DNA of 64,000 nucleotides from JAAFHB01 sp037133495 (GTDB taxonomy: Bacteria > Bacteroidota > Bacteroidia > Bacteroidales > Prolixibacteraceae), in the NCBI GenBank assembly GCA_037133495.1, contig JBAXOA010000001.1:84084-148083 (forward strand). Reading direction: 5' to 3'. The notes beneath the pieces were generated by a model that worked only from the letters and a program-made list of their open reading frames with translations, had not been told where the DNA came from and did no database searches. The position numbers and the translations under genes are program-made. Of the stretch, positions 54,326-61,129 are shown piece after piece (the stretch's first letter is position 1; the number at the start of each line of letters is the position of its first letter).

Positions 54326-54925
54326 ATGTCTGAATTTGATGCCCGGGCCCGTGAATGGGACAAAGATAAACTACATACAGAACGTTCGGGAGCAATTGCC
54401 GTCGAACTCGAAAAAATGATACCGCTTCAACATTCCATGAAAGCACTTGAATATGGAGCCGGGACGGGTATTCTGAGCTTCCTGCTAAAGGATCGCTTTT
54501 CTGATATTACACTGATGGATAGTTCTCAGGAAATGATAAAAATCTGTTTGGAGAAGGTAGAATATCACGAAACTGAAAACATCCATCCGATTTGGTTCAA
54601 CCTTGAGAACACAAATTTTGACGACAGCTTTGATATCATCTACAATCAAATGGTTTTGCATCATGTTAATGATTATGAGGCAATATTCAACACATTTTAT
54701 TCGTTGTTAAATCCTGATGGATATTTAGCAATAGCCGATTTATACCCTGAAGATGGTTCATTTCATGGCATTGATGTAAAAGTGCATTGGGGTTTTGATC
54801 CCGATCAACTGGTTGAAATACTTACAAAAACCGGTTTTAAAAATATCAGCTACAAAAAATGTTTCGAAATGCCACGCGAATCAGGTAGAAAATACCCCAT
54901 ATTTTTATTAGTAGCAAAAAAATAG
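54326..54925 (+). CDS. Class I SAM-dependent methyltransferase, substrate unknown
   Basis: A 199-residue methyltransferase. The N-terminus SEFDARAREWDKDKLHTERS is a common opening for this subgroup. SAM-binding motif: MKALEYGAGTGILSFLLKD (about 38-56), then MDSSQEMIK (acidic loop) and YNQMVLHHVNDYEAIF. The ATG at 54326 is chosen over an upstream in-frame start because it follows the hairpin and gives the usual N-terminus. It has no Cys-rich extension. It lies between the two DUF6132 units, and the stop (54925) overlaps the first base of the operator for paralog 2. Its acceptor is unknown. Confidence 0.85.
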   Translation: MSEFDARAREWDKDKLHTERSGAIAVELEKMIPLQHSMKALEYGAGTGILSFLLKDRFSDITLMDSSQEMIKICLEKVEYHETENIHPIWFNLENTNFDDSFDIIYNQMVLHHVNDYEAIFNTFYSLLNPDGYLAIADLYPEDGSFHGIDVKVHWGFDPDQLVEILTKTGFKNISYKKCFEMPRESGRKYPIFLLVAKK

Positions 54926-54954
54926 TGGCATTAATGTGATTCAGGTGATATTAA
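54925..54954 (+). promoter_or_regulatory. Direct-repeat operator, copy B (GTGGCATTAA and GTGATATTAA, 20 bp apart)
   Basis: The boxes lie at 54925-54934 and 54945-54954, with the same 20-bp step as copy A. The second box is followed by AGCGATTTATTTAAA, then a perfect -7 box TACCTTTG at 54979-54986 and ATG at 55014. Distances from box 2 to the -7 box (34 against 35 bp) and to the ATG (69 against 66) match copy A. Confidence 0.72.
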
Positions 54955-54978
54955 AGCGATTTATTTAAAATATTGCTT

Positions 54979-54986
54979 TACCTTTG
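54979..54986 (+). promoter_or_regulatory. -7 box (TACCTTTG) of the DUF6132-radical SAM-Trx/TrxR operon
   Basis: Perfect TAnnTTTG match 27 bp before the ATG at 55014, downstream of the direct-repeat operator copy B. Confidence 0.65.
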
Positions 54987-55013
54987 CAATCGAAACATTT
55001 AATATTAGATACA

Positions 55014-55259
55014 ATGGAAAATAATTGTGAAGTTAAATCAACTCCATCATCGGCCAAAGAGTTTTTCAAATCCGGAAATTTTTGGAAACCCTTTTTAGGA
55101 GTGACTCTTGGTGGTCTTGCCGGATTTTCATATTACTACTTTGTAGGTTGTTCATCAGGGAGTTGTGCAATTACAAGCAGTCCCTATATGAGTACTTTAT
55201 GGGGTGGCCTTATGGGCTATTTTGTTGTGAATAGTCCCTGTAGCAAGGGTAGGTGTTAA
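55014..55259 (+). CDS. DUF6132-like small membrane protein, paralog 2
   Basis: An 81-residue protein with two hydrophobic segments. It carries FWKPFLGVTLGGLAGFSYYYF, then the motif GCSSGSCAITSSPY and WGGLMGYFVVNSPC, ending CSKGRC. The two Cys in the loop between helices and the terminal Cys cluster could bind metal or carry sulfur; this is inference. ATG 55014 is preferred to an upstream in-frame ATG because it follows the promoter correctly. It is the first gene of a unit with a radical SAM/SPASM enzyme and a Trx-TrxR fusion. Confidence 0.82.
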   Translation: MENNCEVKSTPSSAKEFFKSGNFWKPFLGVTLGGLAGFSYYYFVGCSSGSCAITSSPYMSTLWGGLMGYFVVNSPCSKGRC

Positions 55260-55333
55260 AAATGTAGTTTGTTCGACTATTTTTAAACATAATTCTTTAA
55301 TTTTATAAATATGAAAAATTTAGTAGTGATCAA

Positions 55334-56659
55334 ATGTATTTCTCAAAACACAATATTTTCTCAAAGATAAAGGACTCTGAAAATTTTTTTATTGTCAACC
55401 TCCTCACAGGCAATGCAGATATTGTAAACAGCTTTGACGCCGCAAAAATTAACAGCGTCAGAAACAACGGAACAATTATTGGCAATGATTTCACTACCGA
55501 GCTGCAAGAGAAAGGGTACCTGACTGATGAAAAAGAGGAAGACAAACTTTATCGGAGAAAATATCTTGATTTCCTGGATAACCGTGAAGACGAAGAAATT
55601 CAATTGTTTTTTGTACCCAATTACAGTTGCAATTTTGCTTGTTCCTATTGTTATCAGGATGAATATGCCCCATCGAAAGGGCTATTAAACAACGAAATAA
55701 TTGATTCTTTTTTTAGCTACGTCCAAAAAGAATTTTCCGGAAAACGAAAGTACATCACCGTTTTTGGTGGAGAACCCCTGATGGCATCATCCAAGCAAAA
55801 AGAACTTATTTCTAATCTTATCGAAAAATCAATCGCTGCCAGTATTGAAGTTTGCTTCGTCACAAACGGCTATACGCTGGTCGAATATATAGACATTTTA
55901 AAACAAGGACACATCCGTGAGATTCAGATAACCATGGATGGAACCGCCGCTTTCCATAATGCCCGCCGTTTCCTAAAGGGTGGAGGCGGAACTTTTGATA
56001 AAATTGTTGAAGGAGTTGACGCTTGCCTTGCCAACAGCTTAACCGTTAACCTAAGAATGGTAATCGACAAGGAGAATGTTGAAAACCTGACTGATTTAGC
56101 ACAATTTGCTATCGACAAGCAGTGGACCTCAAGTCCATTTTTTAAAACACAGATTGGCCGCAACTACGAATTGCATCATTGCCAATCCTCTGTTGACAGG
56201 CTTTTTAGTCGTATTTCACTCTACGAAAAATTATATGCGCTAACAGAAAAGCACCCGCACATTTTAGAATTTTATAAGCCTGCTTATTCGGTTTCCAAAT
56301 TTCTGGCAGAAAATGGCAGCTTACCGGATCCATTATTTGATTCATGCCCGGCCTGCAAAACCGAATGGGCTTTTGATTATACCGGACACATTTACCCATG
56401 TACGGCAACGGTAGGTAAGGATGACGAATCGCTGGGCACTTTTTACCCTGAGATAACACTGGCAAAAGATCTCGCGGATATCTGGGAGTCGCGTGATGTG
56501 ATTTCGATTCCCGAATGCAAAGAATGCAGTGTCCAATTAGCATGTGGCGGAGGGTGCGGCTCCGTGGCGAAAAACAATAACGGAACGGTATGCTCTACCG
56601 ATTGCCGGCCTGTAAAAGAGTTGTTGGAATTGGGCTTTGCTGCCTATTTTAAAGATTAA
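55334..56659 (+). CDS. Radical SAM / SPASM-domain peptide- or protein-modifying enzyme
   Basis: A 441-residue radical SAM enzyme. The [4Fe-4S] motif CNFACSYC (Cys99, 103, 106) is complete, followed by FGGEPLMA and ITMDGTAAFHNARR, typical of the SPASM clade (AlbA, anSME, QhpD relatives). The SPASM region has SCPACKTEWAF, YPC, CKECSVQLACGGGCG and VCSTDC. About 90 residues precede the core (NLLTGNADIVNSFDAAKIN then LQEKGYLTDEKEE) and have the look of a small peptide-recognition-type domain, but this is inferred. Most relatives modify peptides. The gene follows DUF6132 paralog 2 by 74 bp and precedes a Trx-TrxR gene by 31 bp. Confidence 0.92.
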   Translation: MYFSKHNIFSKIKDSENFFIVNLLTGNADIVNSFDAAKINSVRNNGTIIGNDFTTELQEKGYLTDEKEEDKLYRRKYLDFLDNREDEEIQLFFVPNYSCNFACSYCYQDEYAPSKGLLNNEIIDSFFSYVQKEFSGKRKYITVFGGEPLMASSKQKELISNLIEKSIAASIEVCFVTNGYTLVEYIDILKQGHIREIQITMDGTAAFHNARRFLKGGGGTFDKIVEGVDACLANSLTVNLRMVIDKENVENLTDLAQFAIDKQWTSSPFFKTQIGRNYELHHCQSSVDRLFSRISLYEKLYALTEKHPHILEFYKPAYSVSKFLAENGSLPDPLFDSCPACKTEWAFDYTGHIYPCTATVGKDDESLGTFYPEITLAKDLADIWESRDVISIPECKECSVQLACGGGCGSVAKNNNGTVCSTDCRPVKELLELGFAAYFKD

Positions 56660-56690
56660 ATCTGATACACAAATATTAATAAATAACATC

Positions 56691-57959
56691 ATGACTGAAA
56701 TTACATCTGTTGATTTTGAAAAAGAAGTTTTAAACGGTGGAAAAGTAGTACTTGATTTTTATTCTTCCGAATGTCCTCCCTGCGAGGCCTTGGCCCCAAA
56801 ATTTGAATCCTTATCCAAACTTTACGGGGAGGATATAAAATTCCTAAAAATATTCAGGCAAAAAAACAGAGAACTTTCGGATCAGCTGAGCATAAAATCA
56901 TCGCCTACCCTGCTGTTTTATAATAACGGAACCGAAATCGGCGACCGTCTGACCGGAGGAATAAAAAGAAGTGACATCATAAAGAATCTCAATAAATTAA
57001 TTCCAGAAAGCAAAGTCGCTACGATCAGCGATAAAATTAAACCATCCATTTCGGAATATGATGTGATGATTTTGGGCGCCGGTCCGGGAGGATTAACAGC
57101 AGGGCTTTATCTTTGTCAGGCGAAGATCAATACTGTGTTAATTGATATCGCCTTACCCGGAGGTCACGTAGCAACAACGCATGAAGTTTCCAATTATCCG
57201 GGCTTTATTGAACCACAAGCCGGTTATATGCTGTCTCACAATATGTCGGAGCAAACCAAACTTTGTGGAACGGCTTATAAAGTTGCAGTTGATGTGACCA
57301 GTATCGATCTTATGAAACGCGAAGTGATCATCGATGAGTATGAAACTGTAAGAGCGAAAAAGATTATAATCGCTACAGGTACATCTCCTAATCTGATGGG
57401 AATTCCAGGCGAAAAGGAGTTAAAAGGAAAAGGAATATCCTATTGCGCCACGTGCGATGCGAAGTATTATGGAGATAAAGAAGTAGTAGTTGTCGGTGGC
57501 GGAAATTCAGCGGTCGAGGAAGCTGATTTTATCACAAAGTTTGCAAGCAAAATAACGATGGTTCACCAGTTTGACGCTTTTACAGCGAATAAAACTGCAA
57601 TTGAAAAACTGAATGCAAATCCAAAAATAAGTGCGTTACTCCAACATGAACCTCGTTCTTTCAAACGCGACGGAGACAAGATTATCACCGAGGTAGAGGA
57701 TCTTAAAACAAAAGAGATCAAAACGTTGGAAAGTGACGGTGTATTTATCTTTATCGGGATGAAACCCAATGTTCAGCTGTTCAAAAACAAGCTCACACTC
57801 GATCAATGGGGGTATATTAAAACCGATGAAGATATGCGAACCAATCTACCTGACATCTTTGCTGTAGGCGATGTTATCAGCAAAAAATACCGGCAGATCA
57901 CTACCGCTGTTGCTGACGGAACCATTGCAGCAATTGCGATTGCAAAGGAGTTAAACTGA
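56691..57959 (+). CDS. Thioredoxin-thioredoxin reductase fusion (Trx domain at the N-terminus)
   Basis: A 422-residue fusion. Residues 1-105 are a thioredoxin domain with active site CPPC (Cys28, Cys31) in DFYSSECPPCEALAP and a cis-Pro at IKSSPTLLF. Residues about 118-422 are a bacterial-type thioredoxin reductase with FAD motif VMILGAGPGGLTAGLYL, redox pair CATC (Cys252, Cys255) and NADPH motif VVVVGGGNSAVEEADF. In known fusions such as Mycobacterium leprae the thioredoxin is at the C-terminus, so this order is different. The ATG at 56691 is 31 bp after the radical SAM stop. It can supply reducing equivalents to the operon's thiol chemistry. Confidence 0.93.
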   Translation: MTEITSVDFEKEVLNGGKVVLDFYSSECPPCEALAPKFESLSKLYGEDIKFLKIFRQKNRELSDQLSIKSSPTLLFYNNGTEIGDRLTGGIKRSDIIKNLNKLIPESKVATISDKIKPSISEYDVMILGAGPGGLTAGLYLCQAKINTVLIDIALPGGHVATTHEVSNYPGFIEPQAGYMLSHNMSEQTKLCGTAYKVAVDVTSIDLMKREVIIDEYETVRAKKIIIATGTSPNLMGIPGEKELKGKGISYCATCDAKYYGDKEVVVVGGGNSAVEEADFITKFASKITMVHQFDAFTANKTAIEKLNANPKISALLQHEPRSFKRDGDKIITEVEDLKTKEIKTLESDGVFIFIGMKPNVQLFKNKLTLDQWGYIKTDEDMRTNLPDIFAVGDVISKKYRQITTAVADGTIAAIAIAKELN

Positions 57960-58090
57960 TCGGCCCGGTCAATGAGATCGTCATTTATTTCCTGAAGAAA
58001 ATTAACAAATACTAAATTAGCTCACAATCACTTTTAGTTTAATATTTGGTGCGGAAAATAATTTGCCAATATAAATTAAGGTAATCAAAT

Positions 58091-58789
58091 TTATCCTTTT
58101 CTGATTATTTCAAGTAGCGCGTTGTGATTTATGACTAAAATATCTTTCTCATGCAATTCAATTAATCCGTCTTTTTCAAAGCTTTTCAACAATTTCACCG
58201 TACTCTCGGTTGAAATTCCGGCAAAATCGGCAATATCCTTCCGCGAAAGCAATTGAAAAATAGTTGAATACTCCATCTTAAATCCATTAATATACAAGAG
58301 TGTTTCAGCAATGCGTCCGTTCATCTGTTTATAGATCACTGTACGCAGTGTATCGAAAAGGTTTGCATTTTGTTCACAATACCTTGTGATCATGGTAAAG
58401 CCAAACAATCCGTTTTGCTTCACTACCTTGGCGATTGCCTCCTTTTCAACCAGAAATACCTGACAATCTGTTAAGGCAATGGATGAATAATTAAAGGTAT
58501 TTTTTGTAAATACAGCCGAAAGTCCCACAAATTCCCCAGGTTTGATAATCCTAAGATTGTAATTTCTGGAACTGTCACCCTCAACATATTGCCTGGCTAA
58601 ACCACTGATCACAAATAACACATACGATGCAAAAGCCCCCTGTTTTGTGAGGTGATCGCCTTTTCGAAAAAGTACCTGAATTTTGCTCCCCCTTACCAGC
58701 GTTACTTCTTCCGGAGTCAACATTTGAAAGCATGGAGCCTGAATATCGCAAATAAAGTCATTGTCTGTTTCCAGAATGGTTTTCATCAT
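58091..58789 (-). CDS. Crp/Fnr-family transcriptional regulator
   Basis: A 232-residue regulator with a cyclic-nucleotide-binding-type sensor (about 25-145: FRKGDHLTKQGAFASYVLFV, GEFVGLSAVF) and a C-terminal winged helix (LSRKDIADFAGISTESTVKLLKSF). N-terminal Cys occur at CDIQAPCF, fewer than the four needed for a full Fnr cluster. Fnr/Crp proteins near thioredoxin and sulfide genes often respond to oxygen, NO or sulfur species. The start (double ATG) lies 1 bp after the stop of the ATPase gene, so it is probably transcribed with it, or its promoter is inside that gene. It could control the repeats at 53053 and 54925, but this is not shown. Confidence 0.9.
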   Translation of the reverse strand: MMKTILETDNDFICDIQAPCFQMLTPEEVTLVRGSKIQVLFRKGDHLTKQGAFASYVLFVISGLARQYVEGDSSRNYNLRIIKPGEFVGLSAVFTKNTFNYSSIALTDCQVFLVEKEAIAKVVKQNGLFGFTMITRYCEQNANLFDTLRTVIYKQMNGRIAETLLYINGFKMEYSTIFQLLSRKDIADFAGISTESTVKLLKSFEKDGLIELHEKDILVINHNALLEIIRKG

Positions 58790-58790
58790 T

Positions 58791-59999
58791 TTAATTTATA
58801 AGTAACATCCATTTCCAAACAGGAATCACTTTTATTTCTTTTTCTGAAATTTTGAAATAATCTTCCTGATTTAATGTAAGAATAGTTCCTGATGGCAGGT
58901 CAAAAAATTCCATCGCTTCTACTAACCCATTTATTTCCCGACTCTTGTTATCTGGAGTCAATTCCGAACAGACCTGATAAGCACCTTCTATTTGTTTCGA
59001 TTTAAAAACAACAAAATCACATTCATGTTTCTTCTTGAAGTAATTAATTGTAAAACCATTGCGTCTAAATTCTATAAAAACCGCATTTTCAAGCAACCGC
59101 CCTTGATCGTTTGTGTAACTTAACGAATTAGCCATTGCAAAACCAGTGTCAATGGTATAAACCTTTTTGGGATTTATGGCCATACTTTTTGCCGACCAAC
59201 TGAATAGCGGAACAGAAAAGATAAGATAGCTATCTTCAAACCAGCCAACATACTCGCTCACCGAATTGGTCGATCCCAAGTTGAAGTTATTTTTCAACCT
59301 GTTAAGTGTGTATTCCTTCCCGGCATTAGATATTAGGAATAAAGCAATATCTATTAGTGCTTTAACATTTCTTACGCCATAGCGCACCGCGATATCCCGA
59401 TAAAGAATATCCCGGAACAGTTGCTGCAATATTTCTATTGATCCGAATTTCAAATATTCAGGAAACCCTCCCTTTTCTATAAATTGCTGAAATGTTACAG
59501 CCGAAGGTGAAGCATTGAAAAAGTTAAGAAACTCCTTGTATGAAAATGGGAAAAGTTCAAAACTGAGGTGCCTTCCGGTGAGTCGGGTACCCAATTCTAA
59601 ACTCAGGAGCGAGGCATTTGAACCAGTTATAAAAATCTTCTTACCTAGGTCGTGCAGATTCCGAATGAAAACTTCCCAACCCTCTGCATTTTGTATTTCA
59701 TCAAAAAAATATGCACTTTTTTCAGTACCGATTATCTGAAGTAATTTGGGGAAATCTCCGGCATCAAACCCAAACACGCGTGAATCTTCAAATGTAAAAA
59801 AAGCAATATCACCTTCAATTAAAGTTGAAAGCTGATTCATATATGTGCTCTTCCCACAGCGTCTTATGCCAGTAATAATATCAACATGCCTAGTTTGTCC
59901 CGGTTTGCGATAGATAAACCGATCTATCCCTTTGTCACGTTTAAGAAGGGAATCTTGTTGTGTCTTGTAAGCAGATGCTATTTCTGATAAAAGTACCAT
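58791..59999 (-). CDS. AAA-type ATPase with DUF4143 domain
   Basis: A 402-residue protein of the AAA_14/DUF4143 group. Walker A GIRRCGKSTYMNQL is at about 44-57, Walker B YFFDEIQNAEGWE at about 96-108, and sensor-like FITGSNASLLS follows. The C-terminal DUF4143 half includes DFVVFKSKQIEGAYQVCSEL. These ATPases are common and patchily distributed, and often sit alone in accessory DNA; their function is not known. A minus-strand -7 box TATATTTG and three ATACTATT-type repeats precede it. It separates a Crp/Fnr gene from the thioredoxin operon and may be an insertion. Confidence 0.9.
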   Translation of the reverse strand: MVLLSEIASAYKTQQDSLLKRDKGIDRFIYRKPGQTRHVDIITGIRRCGKSTYMNQLSTLIEGDIAFFTFEDSRVFGFDAGDFPKLLQIIGTEKSAYFFDEIQNAEGWEVFIRNLHDLGKKIFITGSNASLLSLELGTRLTGRHLSFELFPFSYKEFLNFFNASPSAVTFQQFIEKGGFPEYLKFGSIEILQQLFRDILYRDIAVRYGVRNVKALIDIALFLISNAGKEYTLNRLKNNFNLGSTNSVSEYVGWFEDSYLIFSVPLFSWSAKSMAINPKKVYTIDTGFAMANSLSYTNDQGRLLENAVFIEFRRNGFTINYFKKKHECDFVVFKSKQIEGAYQVCSELTPDNKSREINGLVEAMEFFDLPSGTILTLNQEDYFKISEKEIKVIPVWKWMLLIN

Positions 60000-60016
60000 T
60001 GCCAGGAGTTGTATTG

Positions 60017-60024
60017 CAAATATA
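60017..60024 (-). promoter_or_regulatory. -7 box (TATATTTG) of the AAA/DUF4143 gene
   Basis: Perfect TAnnTTTG on the minus strand, 17 bp before the ATG, overlapping the first ATACTATT repeat. Occupancy of the repeat could block the promoter. Confidence 0.6.
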
Positions 60025-60096
60025 CTATTTTATATTGAAAAAATATAGATGCTTGCATTACTAAAATATACTATTGTATACTATTAAAATACAATA
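60018..60096. repeat. Three related ATACTATT repeats upstream of the AAA/DUF4143 gene
   Basis: AAATATACTATTTTATA (60018-60034), AAATATACTATTGTATA (60064-60080) and TATACTATTAAAATACA (from 60077) repeat a common ATACTATT core. The first overlaps the promoter. They look like operator repeats rather than random AT-rich sequence, because the shared core is nearly exact over 12-15 bases. Confidence 0.6.
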
Positions 60097-60247
60097 ACAT
60101 TATTATCCTGTATTTCAATGTAATACAAAGCTATAAATAGCATTTAAAACACAATATTGTTTTAAATCAACAAAAAAGTTGTCGCAGTTCAATTCAGGAG
60201 CTGTTGTGCTTTAATAGGTAAACCTTTATTCGCATGAACCTGCATTG

Positions 60248-60255
60248 TAACTTTG
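60248..60255 (+). promoter_or_regulatory. -7 box (TAACTTTG) of the thioredoxin/rhodanese operon
   Basis: Perfect TAnnTTTG match 27 bp before the ATG at 60283. The spacing and position parallel the promoter at 54979. Confidence 0.6.
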
Positions 60256-60282
60256 CATTGTAAAACTCAAAACAGAATCGCC

Positions 60283-60660
60283 ATGTTGTACACAAATTTA
60301 AATCACATTGAAACAGCTGCCGACCTTGCAAAAAGAATCAGCGAAAATGAAAATGCAGTGGTTATTTGTGGCCGTATGGGGCCAATGTGTATTCCGGTTT
60401 ACAGAATTGCGGAGGAATTGGAAGAAGATTACAAACACGTGAAATTCTTCGATATGGAATTTGATAATCCTGAATCGAATGTTATTAGCTCTTTGACCGA
60501 AGTTGATGGTTTTACAGGAATCCCGTTTACCATTTATTACAAAAACGGGAAAGTGGTAAAAGCGACTGGCAGCATTCAATCAAAGCCACAAATAACGGCT
60601 GTTTTAGACAAAGAATTTGCAGCGGCATTGAACGCTCAATACAATGAATCAAATACATAA
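60283..60660 (+). CDS. Atypical thioredoxin-fold protein with a C-I-P-V site
   Basis: A 125-residue thioredoxin-like protein without a CxxC motif. In VVICGRMGPMCIPVYRIAEE, Cys36 lies where the first active Cys is expected and the resolving position is Val39 (C-I-P-V). A second Cys29 is seven residues earlier. The cis-Pro loop FTGIPFTIYYKNG and the C-terminal helix are normal. Monothiol thioredoxin-like proteins often act as carriers or as binding partners; here the neighbour is a regular thioredoxin, so this one may have a persulfide or binding role (inference). ATG 60283 fits the promoter; an upstream TTG frame is less likely. Confidence 0.82.
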   Translation: MLYTNLNHIETAADLAKRISENENAVVICGRMGPMCIPVYRIAEELEEDYKHVKFFDMEFDNPESNVISSLTEVDGFTGIPFTIYYKNGKVVKATGSIQSKPQITAVLDKEFAAALNAQYNESNT

Positions 60661-60676
60661 ATTATAAAAACGTACT

Positions 60677-61096
60677 ATGCAAACGACATTAATTGTAATC
60701 GCGGCTTTAATTGGTTCATTTTTTATTTTTCGTTTTATCGCGATGGCGAAAATAAAGAATACTCCTATGGTAGCTGACCATGTGAAGGTATTGACCCTAA
60801 CGGACAAAAATTTTCAGCAACAGACAAAGAACAGAGTGGTATTGGTCGATTTTTGGGCCACCTGGTGTGCTCCATGTCGTATGATGGCACCAGTGTTAAA
60901 CGATGTGGCCTCTGAATTGACGGGAAACTCACTTGTAGGAAAAATAAATATCGAACAACATCAAGCCCTTGCTCAAAAATTCAGGGTCAGGAGCATACCC
61001 ACCTTAATCCTGTTTAAAAACGGAACAGAAATAAACCGTTTTGTTGGAATCAAATCAAAAGACTTTTTACTCAAAGAGATTGCTAAAGCAGGATAG
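60677..61096 (+). CDS. Membrane-anchored thioredoxin
   Basis: A 139-residue protein with one N-terminal hydrophobic segment (about 4-24, TLIVIAALIGSFFIFRFIAM) and then a full thioredoxin domain with WCAPC (Cys64, Cys67) and cis-Pro in VRSIPTLILFKNG. The hydrophobic part lacks a clear signal-cleavage site, so the domain is probably held on the membrane with the redox site facing the periplasm, although the short basic loop after it leaves orientation uncertain. It follows the atypical thioredoxin by 16 bp and precedes the CoA-disulfide-reductase-like gene by 33 bp, in one operon. Confidence 0.9.
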   Translation: MQTTLIVIAALIGSFFIFRFIAMAKIKNTPMVADHVKVLTLTDKNFQQQTKNRVVLVDFWATWCAPCRMMAPVLNDVASELTGNSLVGKINIEQHQALAQKFRVRSIPTLILFKNGTEINRFVGIKSKDFLLKEIAKAG

Positions 61097-61129
61097 TCTG
61101 CCAGGCAACCAATAACAAGGTATTAGAAT

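Noticed and set aside
55311..55370. 19-residue frame MKNLVVIKC... before the radical SAM gene as a precursor peptide
   Set aside because: It overlaps the radical SAM start out of frame, has one Cys and no core-like pattern; the frame at 54148 is a better candidate.
60018..60096. Insertion-sequence ends or an attachment site at the AT repeats
   Set aside because: No transposase or integrase is present, the repeats are in direct not inverted order, and they fit operator placement better.
60253..60282. Longer TTG start for the atypical thioredoxin
   Set aside because: It begins inside the -7 promoter box at 60248-60255, upstream of the expected transcript start.
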